Assembly (NCBI RefSeq): GCF_014639275.1
Contig: NZ_BMFW01000003.1
Span: 248,001-312,000 of the forward strand
DNA: 64,000 nucleotides
Reading direction: 5' to 3'
Origin: Arthrobacter liuii
GTDB taxonomy: Bacteria > Actinomycetota > Actinomycetes > Actinomycetales > Micrococcaceae
Shown here piece after piece: positions 8,382 through 16,429 of the stretch (the first letter of the stretch is position 1; each line of letters opens with the position of its first letter). Made by a program: the position numbers and the translations under genes. Under the pieces are notes generated by a model. That model ran no database searches. It was not told the origin of the DNA and saw only the letters and a program-made list of their open reading frames with translations.

Positions 8382-8791
8382 TGGTTCATTCTTGACGGGC
8401 GCTTGGATAAAGACAATGGCCTTCCGGTTTGACCAGCGCATTTGGGCGCAGACTTAGCGGCATCGGGCTTGTGACGGAGCCCCGATCGGCCTCTCGCCGG
8501 GACGCCGATAATCTACATTATGTCAACCTGTACTCTGCGTATTGCATCAGATGAATCAATCGTCCCGATCCCCCGCAGCCGCAAGAAGTTCTCACACTTC
8601 GTTGAGATTCCGCGGAAATTGCGGTCTGACAGCTGGGATGTGCCGCTGTTCAGGTGTCGTCTGACGGCTGCACCGCCGAACCTGGAAACGGTTGAGGTAG
8701 GCGTCTGACCTGCAGTTTTGTGCTAGTGATGCATTTAATGAATCATTGATTCAGGTAATGAATGCGTCTAAGGCCGATTTGGGGGCAAGTT
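8382..8791. other. Gap between core genome and the recombinase module
   Basis: No convincing gene. It holds the upstream region of the reverse PKS operon, an imperfect G/C hairpin at 8462-8486, and from about 8720 an AT-rich stretch with the repeats described separately. A 62-codon open frame (8520-8708) has no ribosome site or recognisable sequence. The drop in GC after 8700 fits an island edge. Confidence 0.5.
8731..8765. repeat. AT-rich palindrome and direct repeats upstream of the integrase
   Basis: TGAATCA and TGATTCA form a perfect 7-base inverted repeat around one base (8739-8753). The octamer TAATGAAT occurs twice exactly 20 bases apart (8736 and 8756). Two helical turns between copies is typical of a dimeric protein site, so this may be an operator for the small HTH protein of the module or a recombination core site. 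The site lies 39 bases before the integrase start. Confidence 0.5.
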
Positions 8792-9899
8792 ATGGCAGTT
8801 GATGGATCCGGGCGCGTGCTACAGCTGAGTGCCGTTTCATTGCTGCATCCCGAGGAACAAACGCTGGAGGACATGTTCACGGGCTGGCGTAACCAGCAGC
8901 TCTCCCGGAACCTGCAGTTCGACACGATTGATAAGGGCATCGGGTGCGTGCGGCGGTTTCGTGGACCATGTGAACGAGTTCCCGTGGAACTGGTTGCCGG
9001 AGCATGTGGAGGAGTATTTCGGGGATCTGCGCTCGATCCATCAGCTCAAGCACTCCACCATCCGTGGTTACCAGTCAACCCTCCGCCGCTTTTCGTCTTA
9101 CGTGTCGAACCCGGACTATGGCTGGGACAGGGTCTGTGAGCAGCGTTTCGGGACGCACCCGTCCCAGGTCTTCTTTGACTGGAACACCGCCTCCCACTCG
9201 CAGGAGTACGAGGGACGCGCCTCCAAGCGGCCCTTCACCAAGGCCGAACTGCAGATGCTGTTCGATCACGCCGACGACCAGGTCGAACTCATGGCAGCCA
9301 CGGGCAGAAAGGGTTGGAAAGCTGCCTACCGGGACGCTGTCATGCTGAAAGTGACCTACTCGTACGGGCTGAGGTTCAATGAGCTCAGGCACCTGCAAAC
9401 CGTCGATTTCGCGACCAACCCGCAGGCGCGCAGGTTCGGGAAAGCAGGTGTCTGCAAGGTCCGTTTTGGCAAGTCCCGCAAGGGCTCCCCCTTCAAACCC
9501 CGCAGCGTCCTGACGGTCTTCGACTGGACTGGCGGTGTCATCGAGGACTGGCTCGCCAACGGGCGCGGTACGCTCGAAACACTGGACCTGTTTCCCAGCG
9601 AACGCGGCGGCCTGATCTGTGAATCGACCCTGCTGCGCCGGCTCCGGCGTTACCTGGCCGAGTTGGGATTGCCGATGGATGGCCTGGACCTGCATTCCCT
9701 GCGACGATCTTATGCGACGCATCTGCTGGAGGACGGGTGGGATCCTAGATTCGTGCAATATCAAATGGGCCACGAACACGCCTCCACCACCGGGATCTAC
9801 CAGTTCGTCAGCGACGACTTCCGGAACTCCACCCTGCGGGCGGCGCTGGACCGCACCATGGATGAAGTCCTGGGCGTGCAGATGAGAGGCCAATGGTGA
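8792..9899 (+). pseudogene. Tyrosine recombinase/integrase, frameshifted near residue 56
   Basis: A phage-integrase-type recombinase with the full active site in its C-terminal half: Arg in YSYGLRFNELRHL, Lys region GKSRKGSPFKPRS, HSLRRSYATHLL, GHEHASTTGIY with the nucleophilic Tyr. The N-terminal SAM-like domain is split between frames. From ATG 8792 it reads MFTGWRNQQLSRNL and VRRF to 8959; the conserved continuation VDHVNEFPWNW begins at 8961 in another frame. One extra base in TTTC (8957-8960) explains the break. It is either an inactivating mutation, a slippage site or a sequence error. It overlaps the next gene by 7 bases and starts a three-gene recombinase module. Confidence 0.8.
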
Positions 9900-10231
9900 G
9901 ACGCGAAGTCGAATACAAATGGCGCCTTTCTGAGCTCATGGCAGCACGGGGTCTCCACAACACCACCGATCTCATCCCGTTGCTAGCCGAGCGCGGCATT
10001 ACCTTGTCCCGGCCCCAGGTCTACCGGCTCGTCAACCAGAAACCGGAACGGGTCGCACTGCAGGTTATCGCCGCGATCTGCGACATCTTCTCCTGTGGAC
10101 CCGAGGACCTCATCACCGTCACCGCAGCCGATGCCCGAGCGCGCAAAACAGGCACCAGCGCCCCCAACGTCGTCGACCTGAACCGCACCGTCCGCCCGCG
10201 CCGGGCACGCATCATCGACGATGACCACTGA
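9893..10231 (+). CDS. Small Xre-like helix-turn-helix protein of the recombinase module
   Basis: A 112-residue protein with a Cro/C1-type HTH: WRLSELMAARGL, then LLAERGITLSRPQVYRLVNQKP as recognition helices, then ALQVIAAICDIFSC. Its ATG overlaps the integrase stop and its own stop overlaps the next start, so the three are translationally coupled. It probably acts as a recombination directionality factor or autorepressor. The basic tail (RPRRARIIDDDH) is unlike known Xis proteins. Confidence 0.75.
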   Translation: MVRREVEYKWRLSELMAARGLHNTTDLIPLLAERGITLSRPQVYRLVNQKPERVALQVIAAICDIFSCGPEDLITVTAADARARKTGTSAPNVVDLNRTVRPRRARIIDDDH

Positions 10232-11738
10232 CCAGCCCCACGGTCTCAGCCCACGAAGCACCAGCCGCGGCCGGCCACGCACCACCGGAACGGCAACCTG
10301 CGCACGCTGCGGTCGAACTGCCGGCCGAACACGCGCCACCTGGCCCGAAGGCCGAATCTGCGGCCCCTGCTTCACCACCGCCACCCGCACCCGCGGGACC
10401 TGCCCGGAATGCGGCCAGCACAGACTTCTACCCGGGCCACCGGACATCAGCGGAGGGCCCCGCTGCGCGCCCTGCGCCGGCATCCTCCATGACTTCCACT
10501 GCAGCCGCTGCAATGTTGAAGGTGAGTTCTACCGGCGCGGTATCTGCGCCCGCTGCGCCCTCCGGGAGGACCTCAACGAACTACTGCTCACGCACCCTGC
10601 CGACCCGGAGACTGCCGGCAAGATCGTCGATGTCCTCTGCAAAGCAGACCGGCCCGAAAGCATCATCACGTGGAAGCGCTCCCTCAAAGTCCAAGCCCTC
10701 CTGACTTCTCTGTCATGCGGGGAAACTCCCTTGACGCACGAAGGACTCGCTGCCGCGGCTGAGTCAGCGAACCGCGAAGCCAGTCACCTGCGCGCCCTGT
10801 TCATTCATCATGGGCTCCTCCCCTACCAAGACCCGTATCTGGCCCGGTTCGAGACTTGGATTGAGAACAAGCTCCGCGACTTGCCCGAGGAGGTCACCAA
10901 ACCCGTCGCACAGTTCGCCACCTGGCATCACCTCCGGCGCATCCGGTCCATGACAACACCGGAGAAGAGCGCTCAGGCCCCGGTGCACTCTGCCAAACAG
11001 GAGATCACGGAAACCGTCAAGTTCCTGGACTGGCTCTGGGATACCCACCAGCGGACCGCGGCGAACTGCACCCAGCAAGACATCGAAACCTGGCTCGCCA
11101 CCGGCCCTACGACCAGAAAAGCCATCCGCACCTTCATCGTCTTCATCAAGAACACCGGAACAAATTACCGCGTGGAAATGGGCCACTACATAGCCAAAAG
11201 CCGCCCCGCAATTACCCAGAACCAGCGCGTGGCCTGGCTCCGAGAACTACTCACCGGCGCGAGCGAGTCCATCCCCTACAGAGTCGCCGGCATCCTGCTG
11301 CTTCTCTACGCCCAACCGCTCGTGCGGGTCGCTAAACTCCGGACCAATGCCGTCGAAATCAATGAGACCACGGGCAACATGCGGATCACCTTCGGCGCAC
11401 GCCCAGTGCCCGTTCCCGAGCCCTTCGCCGCATTGCTTCGAGAGCACCTTGAAAGCCGTCCGAACCTCAGAACAGGATCAGACACCCAAAGCCCTTGGCT
11501 CTTCCCCGGAACCCGAGCCGGACAACCCCTACACCCCAACGGCATCATGGACAGGCTCCGTAGCCTGGGCATCGACCTGCGTGGCGCACGAAACACTGCC
11601 TTGGACGAACATTTGTTAGTCTCACCGCCGCCACTGGTCGCCGACGCCCTCGGCTATAGCCACCAAGTCGCTTTCCTCCACGCCGACGCGGCAGGCGACG
11701 CCTGGTCCCGGTACGTCAACCTTCGCATCAAGCCCTGA
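10221..11738 (+). CDS. Zinc-ribbon tyrosine-recombinase-like protein
   Basis: A 505-residue protein, third gene of the recombinase module, overlapping the HTH gene by 11 bases. The N-terminal 115 residues carry six CxxC knuckles (Cys27/30, 47/50, 61/64, 82/85, 94/97, 109/112), enough for three zinc ribbons. The rest resembles a tyrosine recombinase: a core-binding domain (FLDWLWDTHQRTAANCTQQDIETWL), a box I-like LLYAQPLVRVAKL and a C-terminal DALGYSHQ...WSRYV. The canonical HxxR box is not recognisable, so catalysis is doubtful and it may be a DNA-binding partner of the first recombinase. The family recurs in actinobacterial islands from memory, without a known function. Confidence 0.7.
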   Translation: MTTDQPHGLSPRSTSRGRPRTTGTATCARCGRTAGRTRATWPEGRICGPCFTTATRTRGTCPECGQHRLLPGPPDISGGPRCAPCAGILHDFHCSRCNVEGEFYRRGICARCALREDLNELLLTHPADPETAGKIVDVLCKADRPESIITWKRSLKVQALLTSLSCGETPLTHEGLAAAAESANREASHLRALFIHHGLLPYQDPYLARFETWIENKLRDLPEEVTKPVAQFATWHHLRRIRSMTTPEKSAQAPVHSAKQEITETVKFLDWLWDTHQRTAANCTQQDIETWLATGPTTRKAIRTFIVFIKNTGTNYRVEMGHYIAKSRPAITQNQRVAWLRELLTGASESIPYRVAGILLLLYAQPLVRVAKLRTNAVEINETTGNMRITFGARPVPVPEPFAALLREHLESRPNLRTGSDTQSPWLFPGTRAGQPLHPNGIMDRLRSLGIDLRGARNTALDEHLLVSPPPLVADALGYSHQVAFLHADAAGDAWSRYVNLRIKP

Positions 11739-11935
11739 CCCTTGATCTAGGTTCACAGCCGAGGTTCTCAAAGCTACCCGGCCCAGCCAAGTGTCATTAG
11801 AAAGCAGCGATAGCGGCTTCCCATGGCCCTTTATCCTCACTGAAACTATGCTCACGTCATGGACACCGGCGGGTTTCAACTGGGCGAGATCTTCATAGCA
11901 ACGAGTACAAGATCGCCTCGATTTATCGAGCCGCG

Positions 11936-12487
11936 ATGACCAGCCTGCCCCGATCCCAGGGAGTCCGGCCCGGTGTCATCGGATTGATTTCTCTTATTGC
12001 GGTTTGTCTCGCCGGGATCGCATACGTGACGTCGCAACTGTTAGTCCGACCCAACGGATGGGCTGGGATTCCCTTCCTCATCCTGTTAACCATGGGAATC
12101 GTCAGCTTTGTGCGAGGACTCGTGACGAGAATTAGGACCCTCACCGCGGTGAACAAGGGCGACTACGCAATTCAGAAAACTCTTTCACTGACCGAGGCCT
12201 TCGTTAACCTGCACGGAATGTCTCCCCAGGAGGCGCTTCACCGTTGCTTTGATGAGATGGATGCCGCGAACGGCTACGAGGGCCGCGTTATGGAAGCCAA
12301 CCGATTGACTGCGCTCCTGAAGCGGACTTTTGCTCGTAGCCATGTTCGATGTTCGGTTTCCGTCGTAGAGAACAGCCTCAGAATCAGCTTCGAACTGGTG
12401 GAGGGCGGCGCAATCTGGGCAGATGGCGGAAGATTCGAACGTGAAATTCATCGGCTGGCCCGACGACTTCACTCACGGGCTCAGTAA
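11936..12487 (+). CDS. Hypothetical protein with two N-terminal transmembrane helices
   Basis: A 183-residue product with hydrophobic segments at about residues 13-35 and 42-60, followed by a soluble region with FVNLHGMSPQEALHRCFDEMDAANGYEGRV and a C-terminal part of strand and helix character. No family is recognised. No clear ribosome site precedes ATG 11936; a small palindrome (CTCGA/TCGAG) lies just upstream. Codon use is less GC-biased than in the core genes, in keeping with island cargo. Confidence 0.55.
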   Translation: MTSLPRSQGVRPGVIGLISLIAVCLAGIAYVTSQLLVRPNGWAGIPFLILLTMGIVSFVRGLVTRIRTLTAVNKGDYAIQKTLSLTEAFVNLHGMSPQEALHRCFDEMDAANGYEGRVMEANRLTALLKRTFARSHVRCSVSVVENSLRISFELVEGGAIWADGGRFEREIHRLARRLHSRAQ

Positions 12488-12556
12488 CTCGTCCGGGGAC
12501 GGCGCCCGACAGAACCTACTTCTCACGACCGGCTGTCGGATACTTGGAAGCCGGCG

Positions 12557-12832
12557 TCAACGGACAAATACGCCCACATGCAATCCGCAGGGATGCCAGT
12601 AAACCTGATTCAATTGCAGAATCTGCAGATTAGGGCCCAGTGACACGCACTCCCCGGTTTCGGTTGCCTGAACGTCGAAGCCCGCCGCGAACTCATGGTA
12701 CGGAACGGCCTGCGCAACACCCGCGAACTCGTCGAACGGGAACGACGTCACAGCCGTCGACTCGGGAGTCCGCTGCGGGATGAAGACAGGCCGTCCATGC
12801 CAGCGGCAATCGAACGCCATCGGCGTCGCCAC
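12557..12832 (-). CDS. Hypothetical 91-residue protein on the reverse strand
   Basis: The reverse frame reads like a natural protein: FDCRWHGRPVFIPQRTPE, FPFDEFAGVAQAVPYHEF, ending VYWHPCGLHVGVFVR, rich in aromatic residues and with mostly G/C third positions. GTG 12832 has a GGAGGA ribosome site 10 bases upstream. No family is recognised. The competing forward frame here is Arg-rich and looks like its shadow. Confidence 0.45.
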   Translation of the reverse strand: MATPMAFDCRWHGRPVFIPQRTPESTAVTSFPFDEFAGVAQAVPYHEFAAGFDVQATETGECVSLGPNLQILQLNQVYWHPCGLHVGVFVR

Positions 12833-12898
12833 TATCTGCAAATCCTCCGGTACCGACGGCGACTACAAATATGCTCAGCGTAGCCAGCCCTGACCCGA

Positions 12899-13132
12899 AT
12901 GAACCTCGGACCGTTCAAGACCATCCAGGCGGCGTCCGCTGCCCTGAGCCGCAGAACAAGGCGGCAATTCCATTCAGTAACCGTGGGGGTAATGCTGTGC
13001 GGGCAAAATCACCGTTCCATCCTCGGCCACCGCTCCCCCGCCTTCCCGACCGACGCGACCACTGCCCGCGTGCTGTCCCTCGACGATGTTCTCACCGGGA
13101 TCGCCCTGGCTGCAGCTAGGGTGGTCCCGTGA
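12899..13132 (+). CDS. Possible small hypothetical protein (77 codons)
   Basis: An open frame whose TGA overlaps the GTG of the following gene (GTGA), which would allow translational coupling. The product has no recognisable domain and lacks a clear ribosome site. The second half has strong G/C third-position bias and the first half does not. It could be a relic or a non-coding frame. Confidence 0.3.
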   Translation: MNLGPFKTIQAASAALSRRTRRQFHSVTVGVMLCGQNHRSILGHRSPAFPTDATTARVLSLDDVLTGIALAAARVVP

Positions 13133-13704
13133 ACCCGTCGCCAAGCCCGATCCCCGTCACCGTGGTGGCTCCGCCGCCGGAGTGGTGGCAAATCGTTGCC
13201 GCGCTCAGCCCCTTCGCGGTCCTGGTCGGTGCTGTCGTCGCAGGGATCATCGGCTTCAACCAGATCAAACAGAAGCGCGAGGCGGACAACCGCGCCGAAT
13301 GGTGGAAGCGGGCCCAGTGGGCCCTGGACGCCGCGTACTCCGGGGACCCGAAGCGCGGAACCGTCGGCCTCAAGGTCCTCACGGCACTGGCCGAAAGCGA
13401 TCTGGCAGGCAAAGGTGAACTCGATGTCCTGGAGGCCGCCTGGGAGAACCCTCTCTCTGAGGCAGAGAGGCAGCAAGCTGAAAGCACGGCCGAAATGATG
13501 ACGCCCCCGAAGTTCTTTCCCGGCAGGCCGGGACCAAGGACGGTGCAGCGCACTGACGGCGCAATGGACGAAGGTGGAGTTCTCCGCGATGGGGAATTCC
13601 CCATCGATGCGATCGGCGGCCGTGTCGTTGGGGTGGACGATGAGCCTGGGGCGCGGGACAATGAGGAAGACAGGCCACAACCGACCGGAGGAGGATCACG
13701 ATGA
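13129..13704 (+). CDS. Hypothetical membrane-anchored protein
   Basis: A 191-residue protein: a Pro-rich N-terminus, a single transmembrane helix at about residues 21-42, a charged helix (QIKQKREADNRAEWWKRAQWALDAAY) and a soluble region with KVLTALAESDLAGKGELDVLEAAW, then a low-complexity acidic tail. No family is recognised. The start is GTG 13129. Its stop overlaps the next ATG (ATGA at 13701), forming a two-gene unit closed by a terminator at 13924-13960. Confidence 0.6.
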   Translation: MNPSPSPIPVTVVAPPPEWWQIVAALSPFAVLVGAVVAGIIGFNQIKQKREADNRAEWWKRAQWALDAAYSGDPKRGTVGLKVLTALAESDLAGKGELDVLEAAWENPLSEAERQQAESTAEMMTPPKFFPGRPGPRTVQRTDGAMDEGGVLRDGEFPIDAIGGRVVGVDDEPGARDNEEDRPQPTGGGSR

Positions 13705-13898
13705 GCACAGCTACCCATCCCACCCGCCACGGTGCCCACGCGGCCGGACAAGGCTCTGGCGAGGTCCCGGACGACACCCGCTCCATGCAGATCGCCGCAG
13801 CCCAGCTCCGGCTCGTCACTGACCGGCGCCTGGGCAAGCAGACCCCGGAGTGGGTCAAGCAGCTCGCGGCCGAGAAGCCGCATTCCCGCCCATCCTGA
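13701..13898 (+). CDS. Small hypothetical protein
   Basis: A 65-residue soluble product with helix-forming sequence (SMQIAAAQLRLVTDRRLGKQTPEWVKQLAAEK). Its ATG overlaps the stop of the membrane-anchored protein and a GGAGGA site lies upstream (about 13688-13693). The two are almost certainly co-expressed. Function unknown. Confidence 0.6.
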   Translation: MSTATHPTRHGAHAAGQGSGEVPDDTRSMQIAAAQLRLVTDRRLGKQTPEWVKQLAAEKPHSRPS

Positions 13899-13923
13899 CG
13901 GAGCGCTCCCAGCCAATAACGAC

Positions 13924-13960
13924 GAGCCAGCCCCACGCGAACGGGGCAGGCTCTTTGTTT
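13924..13960 (+). terminator. Rho-independent terminator of the 13129-13898 gene pair
   Basis: GAGCC-A-GCCCC pairs with GGGGC-A-GGCTC around an 8-base loop (one A-A mismatch), followed by TTTGTTT on the forward strand, 26 bases after the stop codon. Confidence 0.7.
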
Positions 13961-14433
13961 GTGGGAAGCATCGACCTCGTTCCCGAGTCGATAGAAAGCG
14001 CGCCCGCATCCGTATCCGTTTCCCTGACGTTCCGTATCAGGTCTCGTCACTCAGCGCCCTCGGGCTGGCCGAGGGCAGCGTTGATGACGTGCTGGCATGG
14101 TATTCGCTCATTCATCTGGCCCCAGCAGAGTTGCCGCGTCAAAGCCACGGCAACCAACCGCACGCTGCTATCGGCGCGATTACCCGATGATGGCCGGAGG
14201 AATAGTTTCAATACGAATAATCACGGCACCAGCAGTAGTCCGCGTACCTCATCGAATGAAGCAATCTATTCCGGGCCGCGCATCGACGGCGTCCTAGACC
14301 GGCTCCGCATCCGCCTCGGCACCCCCGGTCGAACAAAAGCCTGTGGAAGGCCCGGCGCCCCGGTCCAAAGACCCTGTTACAGCTCTTTTGTCGGCCCTAG
14401 TCTGTCGTCATCCATCACCACGAGGAGGCGGCC
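13961..14433. other. Gene-poor stretch in the island
   Basis: Apart from the methyltransferase relic at 14017-14142 no coding or structural signal is visible. The end of the stretch supplies the GAGGAGG ribosome site of the gene at 14434. Confidence 0.4.
14017..14142 (+). pseudogene. Relic of a class I SAM-dependent methyltransferase
   Basis: One frame reads RFPDVPYQVSSLSALGLAEG then SVDDVLAWYSLIHLAPAELP, matching the strand 4 to helix segment of small actinobacterial methyltransferases (compare 'VLAWYSLIHxxPxELP'). The motif I region upstream and the C-terminal sheet are missing, so this is a roughly 42-codon fragment within a 500-base stretch lacking genes. Confidence 0.5.
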
Positions 14434-14859
14434 ATGCGCACAGCAACAACGACTGAGGGCAAGCTCCATCTTCGCTCCGGAAACCCTGTGAGCCAGCTGG
14501 CCATGGGAAGGGAGTGGGCCACGCCCGGGGTCCAGGCCGCGCTCCAAAGAGCGGTTGCCGCGCTGGATACAGGCATTGAAACCGCCTCCCCGCGCCTCCA
14601 GGACCTATTGCGTCGGTTGACCAATGAGCTTGGCGGGGATATGGAGGCGCTCACTCCCCGGCTTCATAAACAGCTGAAGCGGGTCGGACCGAAGACTTTT
14701 GCCGCGCGAACGCGGTCCAATCCTGTCCGGGCTGGACGGCCGGCATCGAGGACGCTGTGGTGGATCGTTGGGCTCGTAGCCCTGGCAGCCGGGGCAGCAG
14801 TGTGGCGCTCCGCGCAGGCGTCCAAGGAAGGACCAGCCCCTTCACTCGGCGAGCAGTAA
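14434..14859 (+). CDS. Hypothetical protein with a C-terminal transmembrane helix
   Basis: A 141-residue product: helical N-terminal part (ALQRAVAALDTGIETASPRLQDLLRRLTNELGGDMEAL), a basic linker, and one membrane helix at about residues 109-124 (WWIVGLVALAAGAAVW) near the C-terminus. ATG 14434 has a strong GAGGAGG site. The tail-anchored layout resembles small stress-related actinobacterial proteins, but no family is recognised. Confidence 0.65.
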   Translation: MRTATTTEGKLHLRSGNPVSQLAMGREWATPGVQAALQRAVAALDTGIETASPRLQDLLRRLTNELGGDMEALTPRLHKQLKRVGPKTFAARTRSNPVRAGRPASRTLWWIVGLVALAAGAAVWRSAQASKEGPAPSLGEQ

Positions 14860-14960
14860 GCCCGTCGCACGGATCCCAACGTCGACGCAGACCTGACCTG
14901 ACCTCGGGGCGTATGTAGGGCGAACACAGCGGTTGCATACGGGTAAGGAGGGAGGCCGAC

Positions 14961-15302
14961 ATGCAGTGGGATCCCGGGCTTCTCGGGCTCGCCGTTCTCG
15001 CAGCGATGTCTCTCGTCTTTGGCGTGCTTGTCCAGCTGATTCTGGGAAAGGCCGGTCCGCGCTGGACATGGCTGATTTCGGCCTGCTTGTATTTCGTTTC
15101 CGGACTCGTGGTGAGCGAGGTGTGGTTCGGATGGGCAACTGAAGCGGAACTTCAGCCGAACATAGACGGTTTGTCGTTCGACGAGGTACAACTGGTGACG
15201 CTCTTCGGCCTTATCGCGGCAGTCATTCTCCGGCTTGTGCTGCGCAGGCAGCATGCCCGCCCTAGCGCGGCTGGCAACCCGAGAGAACCTGACAACCCCT
15301 GA
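14961..15302 (+). CDS. Small integral membrane protein
   Basis: A 113-residue protein with three hydrophobic segments at about residues 6-28, 34-53 and 76-93 and a basic tail. ATG 14961 follows a GGAGGGAGG ribosome site. It is about 100 bases after the tail-anchored protein in the same direction. Function unknown. Confidence 0.65.
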   Translation: MQWDPGLLGLAVLAAMSLVFGVLVQLILGKAGPRWTWLISACLYFVSGLVVSEVWFGWATEAELQPNIDGLSFDEVQLVTLFGLIAAVILRLVLRRQHARPSAAGNPREPDNP

Positions 15303-15401
15303 CAACGCCCAGGCGCGGCCAATGACACAGTCTTAGCCCGGCGTCGCCAGCGAGCATGAAAGAGGCAAACGGAGCGGGAAAATTCCTCGCCCTGCGCCCG
15401 G

Positions 15402-15551
15402 CTAGTGCCGCCTTTGCATCGAGGCGCCGACCACCGCTCCCACCCCGAGTCCCAGTGCACTGCCCCAAAAAGGTGAGTGGAACAACGCCAGCCCTAAGCT
15501 GATCCCCAGGGCAGCACCAACCAGGCTGCAAATCCACAAAGCTTTATTCAC
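15402..15551 (-). CDS. Small glycine-rich membrane protein (49 residues)
   Basis: A short reverse-strand gene starting GTG 15551 with GGAG five bases upstream. The product is almost entirely two hydrophobic Gly-rich segments (ALWICSLVGAALGISLGLAL and WGSALGLGVGAVVGASM) ending in QRRH. The spaced glycines fit a glycine-zipper hairpin in the membrane. It lies convergent to the gene at 14961. No family assignment is possible at this length. Confidence 0.5.
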   Translation of the reverse strand: MNKALWICSLVGAALGISLGLALFHSPFWGSALGLGVGAVVGASMQRRH

Positions 15552-15819
15552 TGTGTCTCCAGTACGGCTGGACGGACCTCGATTTCCTGCTGCGACCTTA
15601 CTGCACGCCTGCCCCCATGCGTTTATTCGGGGGGCGTCCCCAAAATTGGGTAGCTACCACCCATGCGCGCCGGCCAGTGGGCGTCCTAACCTTTTGGACA
15701 TGGCGGCAGGCCGGCCGGGTCTGCCGCGGGCGCGCGATGGAGGCGGCCTTACCGGCCCCTCCCTTGTTCATGCAGACGGCGGCGGCGCCCGGTTCTCCTG
15801 ACAATAACAAGGACGCCCC

Positions 15820-16101
15820 GTGCGCGAATTCCTCCGCCCCGAACCCTGTATCCATTCCATGGGCACTTGCCCCGGATGCCGCTCGCAGATGCGGGAGGAA
15901 GCCCTGCAGCACGCTCCGGGCAGGCCGATCGTCCTGCTGGGCCCTGCACCTATCAGGGTCCGGTCCATTCACGGCAACGCCGTGGCCTACACCGTGACGG
16001 ACGTCCTTGTTGAATGGGACGGAGACGCCGGATACCACCTCCGCTGGGTGGCGAGTTGGCTTGTCCGCAGGTGTCCATCTCAGGAAAGAACGGCTGCTTA
16101 G
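15820..16101 (+). CDS. Hypothetical protein (93 residues)
   Basis: From GTG 15820 the frame reads a short region with a CPGC knuckle, then VRSIHGNAVAYTVTDVLVEWDGDAGYHLRWVASWLVRR, which looks like a small beta-rich domain with natural composition. The ribosome site is weak (AAGGA about 12 bases upstream). The preceding 15552-15819 shows no gene. Confidence 0.45.
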   Translation: MREFLRPEPCIHSMGTCPGCRSQMREEALQHAPGRPIVLLGPAPIRVRSIHGNAVAYTVTDVLVEWDGDAGYHLRWVASWLVRRCPSQERTAA

Positions 16102-16429
16102 GCATTCGCCAAATTCACCGCCCCCGCCACTAGGGGGACAGGATGCGATGCCTTATATAGGTAACACCTAATGGGGCACTCGGATATCCCTTACGCGTGT
16201 TTGGCCCCCAACTCGAAACCTATCCTCATGCCAGGACGAAGCTCACCACGCTGTCGTCGCTGGTCGCTACGGAGGTCAGGTCCCTGGGCACGGGCAGGAC
16301 GGTCCGCATCCTTGCTGCAGCTCGAGGAACGGCCGGCCGCCCCTTGCGGGGCGATTCCGTCGCTTTGCAGGTTTCCACGACGAGGCCCAATAGAGATCCT
16401 CTCCCCCGTTCACCAGCTGTCCACCGCCC
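16102..16429. other. Stretch without a recognisable gene
   Basis: Open frames here change frame without conserved sequence on either strand. An AT-rich patch at about 16153-16165 (TTATATAGGTAA) could be a promoter. Nothing else is supported. Confidence 0.35.

Noticed and set aside
8520..8708. 62-codon forward open frame at the island edge
   Set aside because: No ribosome site, no recognisable sequence, and third-position composition unlike the neighbouring genes.
12695..12883. Arg-rich forward frame of 62 codons
   Set aside because: Shadow of the better-supported reverse gene at 12557-12832.
13009..13680. 223-codon reverse open frame
   Set aside because: Opposite the membrane-anchored protein at 13129, which has a start overlap, a membrane helix and a terminator; the reverse frame has no supporting signal.
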